Shown here: positions 15,242 through 23,754 of the stretch, piece after piece
Layout: every line of letters begins with the position of its first letter
Numbering within the stretch: the first letter of the stretch is position 1
Assembly: GCA_900539665.1 (NCBI GenBank)
Contig: UQCV01000029.1
Location: 1 to 26,769, forward strand
From: an uncultured Succinivibrionaceae bacterium
Lineage (GTDB): Bacteria > Pseudomonadota > Gammaproteobacteria > Enterobacterales > Succinivibrionaceae
DNA: 26,769 nt
Reading direction: 5' to 3'
The notes under the pieces: generated by a model
What the model was told of the DNA's origin: nothing
The model's database searches: none
What the model saw: the letters and a program-made list of their open reading frames with translations, nothing else
Made by a program: the position numbers and the translations under genes

Positions 15242-16068
15242 AAGATTTCAGAAGAGAGGTAAAGATTCACTTTGCTCAATCTCTTTGTAGATTTGAAGGT
15301 ATATATCTCACGGATATACAGACAGAGAAGCTGTTGAACAAAGAAAACTTTGAAATGTTGGATTTTCCTGAAGAAGAGTCGCTTGTCATTGATAATGTTG
15401 TTAATACTTTAAACTATATGGAATCGTTGGACATTTCTCACTTAGACGTGGACTTAGATTTATATATAAAGCTAAATTCCATGTTGGCCAAAGATCAGGC
15501 ATTATTTACTGGCGTCTTACGAAATGGCCTGAGTTCAATTCCATGTATAGGACAGATTCCCGTTCCTGATGAGGCAAAGGTTGAAGAAGAGATAGCTAAA
15601 TTAAATAGCGTATCTCCAGATAACTATAAATCAGTTGTTTCAGAATGTTTTTGTAATTTGTCTAGATTACAACCATTCTGGGATGGAAATAAAAGAACAA
15701 CTCTTTTCTTATGCAATGTTCAATTGATAAAAAATGATTTTGACTTGTTGATTATACAGAAAGATAAATATGCCGATTTTGAAGAGTATTTGACTGCTTT
15801 CTATACAGAAGAAAATAATGATATCATCGATTATCTTGCAGAAAATTGCTTTGTAAAAACAGAAATGGAAAAAAAGAGTTCAAGAATGGCTTACATGAAT
15901 GAACGGATTCAGTTAAAGGCAGAAGCTTCAAAAGAAATTGATGAAGAAACACAAAATCAAGCTTCTACTGAATCGCCACGAATGGCAATGATGCGGAGAA
16001 ATATGGAAAAGAATAATGCTCGTGAGAATGTTATTTCCACAAGTCAAAAGAAAGGAAAATCTCGTTAA
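15229..16068 (+). CDS. Fic/Doc-fold protein with degenerate active site (His to Gln)
   Basis: The Fic fold is evident. It has a flap region (FTGVLRNG then IGQIPVPDEAKVEEEIAKL) and an active-site loop LQPFWDGNKRTTLFL near residues 147-161. In active enzymes this loop reads HxFx(D/E)GN(G/K)R; here the catalytic His is Gln148, while Phe, Asp, Gly, Asn and Arg are kept. The GNKRTT form resembles Doc-like members. An N-terminal RFEG (21-24) recalls the Glu-Gly of the inhibitory helix, but its Ser/Thr is not at the usual distance. The charged C-terminal 70 residues (after LAENCF) are low in structure, with a repeated S-R-M-A-x-M word. Length is 279 aa. The ATG has GAGG at good spacing and overlaps the previous gene. 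It may be a pseudoenzyme or use other chemistry. Confidence 0.8.
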   Translation: MANLKDFRREVKIHFAQSLCRFEGIYLTDIQTEKLLNKENFEMLDFPEEESLVIDNVVNTLNYMESLDISHLDVDLDLYIKLNSMLAKDQALFTGVLRNGLSSIPCIGQIPVPDEAKVEEEIAKLNSVSPDNYKSVVSECFCNLSRLQPFWDGNKRTTLFLCNVQLIKNDFDLLIIQKDKYADFEEYLTAFYTEENNDIIDYLAENCFVKTEMEKKSSRMAYMNERIQLKAEASKEIDEETQNQASTESPRMAMMRRNMEKNNARENVISTSQKKGKSR

Positions 16069-16093
16069 TTTTTTAATATAGAGGATAAAACTT

Positions 16094-16587
16094 ATGAAGA
16101 TTAAATATGCTCTTTGCGGTATGCTTGCAATGTTACCTGTAATTTGTTGTGCTCAGGCGATGACGGAACAACAAAAAACTTTCACGAAAAGGTGATTAAT
16201 CCTATAAAGCGAGAGATTTCACCATTGGTACATTTATGCTGGTTTGAAAATTTGGAATCATCAAGTGTATGTGTTAATGGAACTTCTGGGATGGGATACG
16301 AAATTCCTCATTACATAAAAAACAAAGATATTGAAAGTGTTAAAGTGCAGTCGAATGACTATACTGCTAAGGCTTTGAGTAAAGGAAAGGTTCTTGTATC
16401 AACGGTTACAGTTACTGCAACAAAGAAATATGATAATGCTACTTACGTTATGAAAGCTTATTTAGATGGCAATGATTTTGTTTGGAGTGATTCAAAAGAT
16501 TCTACTTGTATTGAGAAGTCTTTGTGTGTTGATGGAATAACGGATACCATTGGTGTAGGTATGGAGCACACATTTAAATTTGAATAA
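16094..16587 (+). pseudogene. Small secreted protein interrupted by a -1 frameshift at an A6 run
   Basis: AGAGGA stands eight bases before ATG at 16094, which opens a clear signal peptide (MKIKYALCGMLAMLPVICCA then QA). That frame stops at 16191-16193. The long downstream frame (through FHEKVINPIKREIS, VCVNGTSGMGYEIP and TVTVTATKKY to GMEHTFKFE at 16587) is offset by -1. The two join smoothly at CAACAAAAAACTTT (near 16170-16182): one more A in the A6 run would give a continuous protein of about 164 aa. Options are a natural mutation, phase variation at the run, programmed slippage or a sequencing error. Family unknown. Paired cysteines in the mature part and a beta-rich pattern suit a periplasmic or surface protein, vaguely pilin-like, without the pilin N-terminus. 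It ends the AT-rich island. Confidence 0.65.
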
Positions 16588-16600
16588 TTTTGGTTGATGT

Positions 16601-16626
16601 AAAAAGCCCAATTAATGGGCTTTTTT
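16601..16626 (+). terminator. Terminator closing the Fic-like/secreted-protein unit
   Basis: AAAAAGCCCA (16601-16610) and TGGGCTTTTT (16616-16625) pair perfectly around ATTAA, with T6 at the end. The sequence works in both directions and could also serve the minus-strand gene tail at 16639-16728. Confidence 0.85.
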
Positions 16627-16638
16627 AACAATATAGTC

Positions 16639-16728
16639 TTAGTAATAATAAGGCTCGCCAAATACTTGGCCATCAACGAGAACTTCTATGAGGTCATTAT
16701 CATAGGTAGTGGCCTTTTTTGTTTTTGT
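16639..16728 (-). pseudogene. Orphan C-terminal coding tail
   Basis: Minus-strand codons between two stops read KKATTYDNDLIEVLVDGQVF then GEPYYY and end in TAA at 16639-16641, right before the bidirectional terminator. There is no start codon. The residue pattern (alternating hydrophobics, Gly-Glu-Pro) looks like the end of a real beta-rich protein rather than noise. Family not recognised. It is probably the stump of a gene cut when the neighbouring island arrived. Confidence 0.3.
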
Positions 16729-17005
16729 TTACTGAGGTTTGGGTTTACCGAGGCTAAGGTTTGAAGATAGCTAGGTTCTTTGGTTTAAGTTAAGCTTGGT
16801 TTGGGTTTAGAGCTATCTTTCTTAGTTTTGGGAAAAAGACGCACATTAGGCGTATTTTTTTCAACGAATAGGGACTTTAACGGTATAATAAGATACTTTT
16901 AGCGCATTTCTTAAAAGTAAGTTTTACTTTGAGTTTAGTGGAGCTTGAACGTAATTTCACGGCCCGTTAAGGTAAACTTATTTTTTCTTTTTCATATTTT
17001 CCATA
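16729..17005 (+). promoter_or_regulatory. Leader region of the TerB-like pair with likely -10 element
   Basis: No gene lies here. A perfect TATAAT is at 16884-16889; the best -35 candidate (TTTCAA/TCAACG around 16859-16866) is poor. A 7-base hairpin AAAGTAA-GTT-TTACTTT sits at 16914-16930, inside the presumed 5' UTR and about 75 bases before the first start codon. Confidence 0.35.
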
Positions 17006-20000
17006 ATGGTAGCTAGTATGTCAGATGTCAAGGATCTCTTGGTGCAACCTGAATCAATGGTTGAACTTAAAAAAATGTCAATAAATGCTCGTGGGGCAAA
17101 TTTGGCTAAGCTATATTTTCAAAATGTACCCGATATTTTGGATAAAGCTGAAGTTTCACTTGAACCTGTAAGCGGTGGTTCTATTAAGCGTTCTACCTAT
17201 CTTGATCGTGTGGCTTATATAGCTACAAATGGCTTTAAAAGTGACAAGTACTCCTGTCATGCTAAAGACACTATTTTGGTATTTGAAGGGGCTACTAATA
17301 ATAAAACCACGCCTAAGGCTATAGAAAAAGCAATCGGAATCTATATCAGCAATTTTTATAAGCTTCTGAGGGAAGATCAAATATATAGCTACAACGCCGA
17401 AAGAAAATTAACTTCAGTTGTACAATCCGTAAGATCAAAATTTTGTGGCAAGATTTTTATCTCAGATCAAGGCTTAGGCTTGCCATGTTCAGATCCTGCA
17501 TGCAAAGCGTTTCCAGAAAATGAAAGAGCTACTGCTTTATATACTTCGTTTTTGCGTGAAGCGAGTAAAAGTAATTATTACGGGGGCTTTGTCACTAGAG
17601 AAGAATACTCCCATTATGCAAGCAATAGAAATCAATCCGACAATCAAGCAATAGGGGACTTATCATTAGTTAATCATGAACTTGAGTCTTATTTTGCGTG
17701 GATTGAAGCCGGTATGCCGTATAGCAAGAAGTGGCCGTGGCTTAAATATATTTTTGAGTATTCTAACGGGCTAGAAATGGCCTTTGTCATGAATCAAAAT
17801 ACCGACGAAGAAATGATCAACGCCTTAGTTAAAAACCTCCGCAATATAATGGGAGTTTTAAAAACTAAGATTGACGCATCATTTAAAGATTTATACTTCT
17901 CTGAACGTGGCGATGGGCTCTTTGGCTTATTCTACATTCTGTCTATGTTATATAAGCAATTACTAATGCTATGTTCTCTTAAGGCAGTTGAAGATCCTAA
18001 ATTATTTCCAGTGGCTAATTTATGGAAAGTAAGCGCCGTGTTAGAAGAGAGTCGAGCATTGGAAAAAGCTTTAAGAAAGGCAAGTTCTGAGAAGGCTTTG
18101 AAGGATTGTGAACTCAAGTTCCAGTTGTTTAACTATAAGGGCAATAACACTTACGATAATGCAAGCGCACTAGGCTTAATGTTAAAAACTGAAGTAGATG
18201 CTAGTAAGGAATACTTATGTTCTTTTATTAGAGGTACAATTCAGAGCATTATTTGTCGCATAAATGACGATGCTGACAACTTAAAGAAAGCCGTGTTATC
18301 TAAGCTCTTTGAATACAATTCGTATGACAAGCTAGCAAAAGAAGCTTTTTCTCAAGGGGTAATTGAGCAATTAACTGCAGGAGTTGGTTTTAATGCGCGT
18401 AAATTGTTAACGGTGCGTAAACGTACGGTTTCTATTTTGTCTACGTTTAGCGGACGAGTAACTTGTTTTAATCAAGTTGTATATAGCTTTGGTGACTTAT
18501 CAAATTACGGAGAAGTGTTTTGGCAAAACGCTACTTTCCTTTTTGAGGAATATAAAGGTTTAAGTACTAAGGTTTTTGGGGATGAAAATGATATCCAACC
18601 CGATTATGAAAACTTAACTCAAAAGGAAAAAGAAGTAATATTTTTCCGCCGTTACCTTCAAGCGTCGGCGGTGTTAAGAATTTATCTAAAAAAGCCAGAT
18701 AATCCGTTTCGCTCTTTTTTACGCACTAAAAAGATTGGTAGCTTTAAGAATCAAGGCAATCACATTAATGAGGTCTACATTGCCTCTGTTGAAGAGTTAG
18801 CTAAGTTGGCTACTATTAACGCCAAACTTGGGGCGGCGCAAATCGAAGTGCTAGAAACGGCTTTGAACCTTTGGGGGTTAAATATTTACCCAATGCGTAT
18901 TGCTACCGTCAAGCGCAATTTATCAGCTGATTCTAAGGTGGTTATATATCAAGAAGAGGCAGATGAGGCTTTAAACGAGCAACAGCTTGCTTGCTCCGGG
19001 GTAAAAATTAATTTTGATGCGCTGACCTTTGTGCTTCTACGTTTCTATGCCGGGGCGTGGTCCTTAAGCCAAAAAGAAGGTGATCTCACTTCTTCGAATT
19101 TATTGCAGGCGTTTTCTGAGCTTTGGCAGAGCGTTGAAGCAATTCCTGAGTGGGTTAGTGGTTCTATGGAGGCAATGCCTAACTATGGGTTCGAATATAG
19201 GAAGCAGTGTGAGCTTTGTGCCTTGTTCTTAAAAGCCAAAGGTGTAGAGGCTTATGACACGCTATGGATGACTTCGGCTAAAGAATTAACTCCATTTAAA
19301 GGCTTACTGTGCGACGCTGAAAATGAAAAGTTGTTAGTGGTTTGGCTCCAAGCAATCTTGATGCTTGCAACTAAGTCCCTTATTGAGATTCCACCAATTT
19401 TTGTGAATTTAATTGGGCTGCTAGTTGTAAACTATTTTAAAGCTCATACTCTGAAGGCACTGATTCCAACCTTTACCCTAGAACACGCGGAAGAGCTTTT
19501 AAATGGCGTAGGCTCAAGTGCCTCCGCCATCACCAAGCTAGGGGCGGAAATTATCTCGCAATTTGCGCAAGCACACCACGTGTCTTTCCGACTTTATCTA
19601 AAGCGTAAGAATAGTGCGAAGAAAGCTAATAAGGCTGAACTCGATAAACCTATAGCGTTAAATATCGATGAAACGCGTCTTAAAAACGTTCTTAAAACAA
19701 CTGAAGAAGCGCGTGAATCACTAGACCGAATCTTTGCTGAAAGTGTAGATGATACAGAGGATGCGCAAGTTGCGAGCGTCGCCCAAAACTTAAGAACCAT
19801 GCGTCACGCTGGAGATGATATTAATAGTCAGGGGCATGACGCCCAAACCTCTAAGGCGCCTTCGAGGGCTAAAGCGAGCAACGCTCAAGGTGATACTACT
19901 CTTAAAGAAAACTCTACTAATAAGTTCTCTTTGGAAGCCATTAATGAAATTTACGACATTATTGCGGCTAAAGAAGTATGGCAAGAATCAGATTTGCGCC

Positions 20001-20212
20001 GTGCGTATGGTAAAAGACCGGTTATGCTCGCCAAATTTATTGATGCTATCAATGCGCTTGCTCTTAAGCTATACGATGATTATGCTATCTATACGGAAGA
20101 CGGAGAAATCGAAGTTGTACATGAATACTTAATGGGGACTAAGCCTCTCATGATTCAATTTAACCAAGATTATGCTAATCCATTTGACCAAATATTAAAT
20201 GCCAAGGAATAG
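17006..20212 (+). CDS. Large TerB_N/TerB_C-like protein, first of a tandem pair
   Basis: This is a 1068-aa soluble protein without a signal peptide. Residues about 223-257 (NHELESYFAWIEAGMP, then LKYIFEYSNGLE) match the hallmark Y..WL..G......(Y/F)...Y.GLE of TerB_N. A region near 615-665 (LAKLATINAKLG, LNLWGLNIYP) and ALNIDETRLKNVL...ARESLDRIF near 885-915 match the TerB_C lead-in. Residues 975-1050 (VWQESDLRRAYGKR, FIDAINALAL, YDDYAIYTEDG) match the TerB_C end. The family is linked by comparative genomics to tellurite-resistance-type stress and phage-defence modules, usually beside an ATPase or helicase. Here none is adjacent. An Ala/Ser/Asp-rich linker lies at about 920-972. Start choice between ATG 17006 and ATG 17018 is open, since neither has a strong ribosome binding site. 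Domain calls are by eye, from divergent sequence. Confidence 0.6.
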   Translation: MVASMSDVKDLLVQPESMVELKKMSINARGANLAKLYFQNVPDILDKAEVSLEPVSGGSIKRSTYLDRVAYIATNGFKSDKYSCHAKDTILVFEGATNNKTTPKAIEKAIGIYISNFYKLLREDQIYSYNAERKLTSVVQSVRSKFCGKIFISDQGLGLPCSDPACKAFPENERATALYTSFLREASKSNYYGGFVTREEYSHYASNRNQSDNQAIGDLSLVNHELESYFAWIEAGMPYSKKWPWLKYIFEYSNGLEMAFVMNQNTDEEMINALVKNLRNIMGVLKTKIDASFKDLYFSERGDGLFGLFYILSMLYKQLLMLCSLKAVEDPKLFPVANLWKVSAVLEESRALEKALRKASSEKALKDCELKFQLFNYKGNNTYDNASALGLMLKTEVDASKEYLCSFIRGTIQSIICRINDDADNLKKAVLSKLFEYNSYDKLAKEAFSQGVIEQLTAGVGFNARKLLTVRKRTVSILSTFSGRVTCFNQVVYSFGDLSNYGEVFWQNATFLFEEYKGLSTKVFGDENDIQPDYENLTQKEKEVIFFRRYLQASAVLRIYLKKPDNPFRSFLRTKKIGSFKNQGNHINEVYIASVEELAKLATINAKLGAAQIEVLETALNLWGLNIYPMRIATVKRNLSADSKVVIYQEEADEALNEQQLACSGVKINFDALTFVLLRFYAGAWSLSQKEGDLTSSNLLQAFSELWQSVEAIPEWVSGSMEAMPNYGFEYRKQCELCALFLKAKGVEAYDTLWMTSAKELTPFKGLLCDAENEKLLVVWLQAILMLATKSLIEIPPIFVNLIGLLVVNYFKAHTLKALIPTFTLEHAEELLNGVGSSASAITKLGAEIISQFAQAHHVSFRLYLKRKNSAKKANKAELDKPIALNIDETRLKNVLKTTEEARESLDRIFAESVDDTEDAQVASVAQNLRTMRHAGDDINSQGHDAQTSKAPSRAKASNAQGDTTLKENSTNKFSLEAINEIYDIIAAKEVWQESDLRRAYGKRPVMLAKFIDAINALALKLYDDYAIYTEDGEIEVVHEYLMGTKPLMIQFNQDYANPFDQILNAKE

Positions 20213-20240
20213 GCGATAACCCCAAGGAATAGGCGGTAAC
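20201..20240 (+). repeat. 20-bp tandem duplication across the stop codon of the first TerB-like gene
   Basis: The units at 20201-20220 and 20221-20240 differ at two positions (first base G/C, and GATAAC versus GGTAAC). The first unit contains the TAG stop (20210-20212). Copies of GGGGGTAT/GGGGGATAGGGCG-like words continue to about 20300, suggesting a locally slipped G/A-rich tract. Confidence 0.8.
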
Positions 20241-20468
20241 CCCAAAAATTAGTAGCTGTTTTGGGGGTATAAGCAATTTTCTTGGGGGATAGGGCGATTT
20301 GAGGCTAAAGCAATTTTTAGGGCGTAAGCGTTTTTTAGGCTTGATTTTTAAGATCAAAGGGGCACGCTTGGAGCTGGTATTACTAAGCTAAACATGCTAT
20401 AAACTAGCGTAATTGGTCTAAATAACTCAAGCAAAACAACACAACCAAGCTAAATTAAGAGCAAAATA

Positions 20469-23400
20469 ATGACGATAACCGATCAATGTTCATATGAAAA
20501 CCACCATTTCTTAGAAATGAATCCATGGGAATTTGGTCACATGATTGCAAAGGCTTCATTTGCCGATCGACCAGAAGTACCGGATTTTCCAGGATGTAAA
20601 GTAAATCCTTGCGGGGCCAATAGCAAAGTCTACAGAGCGATTGTTAGAGAGATTCCATTATATGTAGCCCTAAATGGCTTTAGAGTGGGGAAGTTTTGTT
20701 GTGATGCGCCGGGGACTTTGTTAGTTTTAGCGCCTAAAGTGCAAGAGGCGGTACTCAAGAAAAAGAATATTTATCTCCCGCCCAAATTAAAAGAAGCTCT
20801 AGAGGTTTTTATCAACCACTATAGTATTCCTCAATACGATATCGAACATTTTTTGGAAATGTGTAAGTCATTTTGGGATGTTAGCATCGGGCGCATAAAT
20901 CCTCAAGTCTTAACCAATTCCTCGGGGACCAAAGGAGTTGGGCTTTGGGCCAAAAAAGACATCTTTTCTTTAGATTTGACTCTAAATTTCCAGTTGTTTT
21001 TAATGGTAAATAGATATGAGGCCCAAATTGAACCTGAAGACGATGATGATGAAGTTTTTATTTTTCGTTCATCATTTGAATCGCCTCTTATCTCAGGTTA
21101 CACAAAATATCTGGAGTGGTTGGAAAATGATATGCCAGAGGCTTTAAAAAGCTCTTGGTTGGCCTTCATGTTTGAGTATGTTTGCGGGCTTGATACCGTA
21201 GCCTCTTTACCTGTAGTACCGGACGAAGATTTTATACCGATTATTTGTAAAACCATTAAAAAGATCTGCCTTTTTGTGGTCCATAATAAGGAAATTTTTG
21301 CCTCTGGGACTAAATTCTTTGGGGCCGGCGATGGCATAGCGGTGGCGTATTTATTAGGCGATATGCTTAAAGACTTAATTGTGATGTTGTCTTCTCGCCA
21401 AAGTGTTTTGGCCCAAAACCTCACGGACCAACGTTTAATCTTGTTGATTGCAGATGTGTTGCCGTGGCTACTCCGAGCTACAGATATTATCTCCACATGT
21501 GGCGGTAATACTAACTTAAGCTATCAGCCTGTCATCTATAAATTCATTAAAGAATCAAAAACAATTAAGACCGGAAAAAAATCTTCCGAAATTAACGATA
21601 CGGTATTCAAAATATTCCGTACCTGTTTAAAAGCCCAACGCATTTTTATTAGAGACGCCATGCGCTCATTTTATGAGGTAGCGCTCAAAGACCGGGCTGC
21701 TTGTATGCGTGCATTTATAAAAGATTATTCATATGCTCCGCAATTGACTACTTCCGCTTGGGAGATTTGGTGCAAAACTGTAGTTGAGCCATGTTGCCAA
21801 AATGAAAATGTGATAGATAGAGGGTGCCAGGTACTAAGCCCAACTTATTTTTTTGGGTTCTTGTCTGGATGTTTTTATGCTTATAGTTATTACCTAAAGA
21901 GCCAGTTTCTATCTAAGGACCAGAGCTTAAAAGAGGTATTAAAAAAAGAAGCTGATAAGTTTATTGACTACGATTTTGTCGATACTAGGTTATTTTTCGA
22001 TGAAAAGACAGACCCTGTTAAAATCCCTACTTTTAAAAAAATAGATGAAGACTCAAATATCGAAGATAACGATTATGGGCGTCTACAATTTAAAAATAGA
22101 GGGGATGACCTATACCACGCTCAAGTTTATTTTAGTAATAGGTCTTTTACTAATGTTCACTATGATCGGCCTCGGGATTTATGGCAGGACTTGTTTGAAA
22201 ATAAAGGGGGCCAAGCTGGTCAAGGCTTGATCGTTAAAGTAGAAGAGCTCGCGCAAGCCATCGGGATTAGGCGTAAGATAACTTCTGCACATGCAAGGTT
22301 GCTTAACCAAGCCGCTGACATTTGGAATTGGGATATTTTTCCGCCCGCTATGTTTAATTTAAAACGGTCATTTGGGGCAGATGAAGTCGTGATCATTAGC
22401 AAAAAGACTGAACCTTCTTTTGCGGATTCGATTCAAGATTCATACACCAAATATTTCAAAGAATTTTGTTTTGGTTTCTTATTCCGCATTTCGGCAGCAT
22501 TTTCTTCTTTTAGAGAAATAGATGAAGATTGTTCTTCATTAAAAAAAGAGATCAAAACCGATATCCAATGCTTTATCAATGGCAGTACTGGGACGCTGGA
22601 GTTACCAGAATGGTTTAAATCCATTGTGGAAGATAGTAGTTTTGATGACAAACTTGAAGCATATACTCAAAAGTATGCGCAGTTATTAGAAGAAGGTGGG
22701 GCTAAAGAAGCAGATATTTTATTAAGTGTACCGCTTAAGGAACTAAATAAAATTGATTTTTTGTTAGATGATTATTCTAAACGCACATTCTACTTGTATT
22801 ACCTTAGACACTTGATGTTTATAGCTGCCGATAGTCATAATCTAACTGCGAAAGTTGCTCAGACTTTTATGGCGTTACTAAACTATATGTGTAACGTTAA
22901 AGATTGGTCTCCGTTAGTTAAAATCAAGCCCCAGGAAGCTTTTCACTATCTTGAATTAGCCGAGGGGTCTACTAAAGACCAAACTAAGTATGGGATTGAG
23001 ATTTTAAACAAGTGGTTCGCGGCGGAAAATCTAGGTTTAGAATTTGATTTAGTTAAACCAAAACCTACCACCAGAAAAAAAGCAGGTAAAGACACGGCAG
23101 AAATAGATGCTCCTGTCGCGCTTAACATTGATGATAACCGTTTAAAGGATGTGCTCAAGACTACCGCTAAAGCGCGTGAATCTTTAGATCGTATCTTTAA
23201 CGAACAAGAAGATGATGCTGAAGACGCTCAAGTAGCGGCTATGGCGGCGGGCATTAGAGCACTTAGAAATGCTGATACTAGTAAGTCTCAGACGCAAGCA
23301 GAAGCTCAGTCTAAAAAGGCTGCTACTGCGGCTTCTAATTCTAAGAGCGCCCAGACTTCCACTGCTTCTTCTAAGAAGGGCGCACCTTTTAGTGCTGCTG

Positions 23401-23636
23401 AACTTGAGGAAATTTTTACCCTGCTTAAGGCTAAAGATAGTTGGGATGAATCTGATCTCAGACGAGCTTATGGTAAACGTTCATTACTACTTGGTAAGTT
23501 TATCGATAAGGTCAATGAAGTATCGCTTGAACTCTATGATGATTACGTCTTTTTATCAGACGATGGCGTGGTCGATATCGAAACAGAGTACCTCGATGGA
23601 GTATTAGCTAAGATGAAAGAAGACTTGGCCAAATAA
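20469..23636 (+). CDS. Large TerB_N/TerB_C-like protein, second of a tandem pair
   Basis: This 1055-aa paralogue of the preceding gene has the same layout. YLEWLENDMP...FMFEYVCGLD (214-242) is the TerB_N hallmark. LAQAIGIRRKITSA and IWNWDIFPP (near 590-625) and ALNIDDNRLKDVLKTTAKAR with ESLDRIF follow. A Ser/Ala/Lys/Gln linker comes next, then SWDESDLRRAYGKRSLLLGK (from about 991) with FIDKVNEVSLELYDDYVFLS. The two C-terminal 190 residues are much more alike than the middles, and both have the DLRRAYGKR block at the same residue number. This fits an old tandem duplication with selection on the ends. The N-terminal NGFRVGKFCCDAPGTLLVL pairs with NGFKSDKYSCHAKDTILVF of the first. The 256-base gap has no clear terminator or promoter, so co-transcription is likely. 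Two terminators follow. Confidence 0.6.
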   Translation: MTITDQCSYENHHFLEMNPWEFGHMIAKASFADRPEVPDFPGCKVNPCGANSKVYRAIVREIPLYVALNGFRVGKFCCDAPGTLLVLAPKVQEAVLKKKNIYLPPKLKEALEVFINHYSIPQYDIEHFLEMCKSFWDVSIGRINPQVLTNSSGTKGVGLWAKKDIFSLDLTLNFQLFLMVNRYEAQIEPEDDDDEVFIFRSSFESPLISGYTKYLEWLENDMPEALKSSWLAFMFEYVCGLDTVASLPVVPDEDFIPIICKTIKKICLFVVHNKEIFASGTKFFGAGDGIAVAYLLGDMLKDLIVMLSSRQSVLAQNLTDQRLILLIADVLPWLLRATDIISTCGGNTNLSYQPVIYKFIKESKTIKTGKKSSEINDTVFKIFRTCLKAQRIFIRDAMRSFYEVALKDRAACMRAFIKDYSYAPQLTTSAWEIWCKTVVEPCCQNENVIDRGCQVLSPTYFFGFLSGCFYAYSYYLKSQFLSKDQSLKEVLKKEADKFIDYDFVDTRLFFDEKTDPVKIPTFKKIDEDSNIEDNDYGRLQFKNRGDDLYHAQVYFSNRSFTNVHYDRPRDLWQDLFENKGGQAGQGLIVKVEELAQAIGIRRKITSAHARLLNQAADIWNWDIFPPAMFNLKRSFGADEVVIISKKTEPSFADSIQDSYTKYFKEFCFGFLFRISAAFSSFREIDEDCSSLKKEIKTDIQCFINGSTGTLELPEWFKSIVEDSSFDDKLEAYTQKYAQLLEEGGAKEADILLSVPLKELNKIDFLLDDYSKRTFYLYYLRHLMFIAADSHNLTAKVAQTFMALLNYMCNVKDWSPLVKIKPQEAFHYLELAEGSTKDQTKYGIEILNKWFAAENLGLEFDLVKPKPTTRKKAGKDTAEIDAPVALNIDDNRLKDVLKTTAKARESLDRIFNEQEDDAEDAQVAAMAAGIRALRNADTSKSQTQAEAQSKKAATAASNSKSAQTSTASSKKGAPFSAAELEEIFTLLKAKDSWDESDLRRAYGKRSLLLGKFIDKVNEVSLELYDDYVFLSDDGVVDIETEYLDGVLAKMKEDLAK

Positions 23637-23643
23637 ACTTGAG

Positions 23644-23671
23644 AAGTAATCTTGGGAAGATTACTTGTTTT
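23644..23671 (+). terminator. First terminator after the TerB-like pair
   Basis: AAGTAATCTT (23644-23653) and AAGATTACTT (23657-23666) pair perfectly around GGG, followed by GTTTT, seven bases after the stop codon. Confidence 0.7.
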
Positions 23672-23704
23672 GGTGAAGTAAACTTAGACTAAGCCATCTT
23701 TTTA

Positions 23705-23754
23705 ATCATCCTCAACTAGTTAGGGCGTGCTAATAGTTGAGGATGATGTTTTTT
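23705..23754 (+). terminator. Second, stronger terminator after the TerB-like pair
   Basis: Perfect 14-base arms ATCATCCTCAACTA (23705-23718) and TAGTTGAGGATGAT (23734-23747) are followed by GTTTTTT. Two tandem terminators strongly insulate the TerB-like unit from phoA, which is convergent. Confidence 0.85.

Noticed and set aside
15229..16068. Considered an active Doc toxin with the upstream gene as Phd antitoxin
   Set aside because: The catalytic His is Gln, the protein is more than twice Doc length, and the 145-aa partner does not resemble a Phd-type DNA-binding protein.
19815..20132. 105-codon Leu/Lys-rich ORF within the first TerB-like gene (a similar one lies at 23269-23607)
   Set aside because: Same-strand out-of-frame readings of the Ala/Lys/Ser-rich linker and TerB_C region; their Leu/Lys richness is a by-product of the real frame.
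17006..23636. Considered a classical tellurite-resistance (terZABCDE) operon
   Set aside because: No TerC membrane protein, TerD/TerZ calcium-binding protein or stand-alone TerB is present; only TerB_N/TerB_C-like regions in two large proteins.
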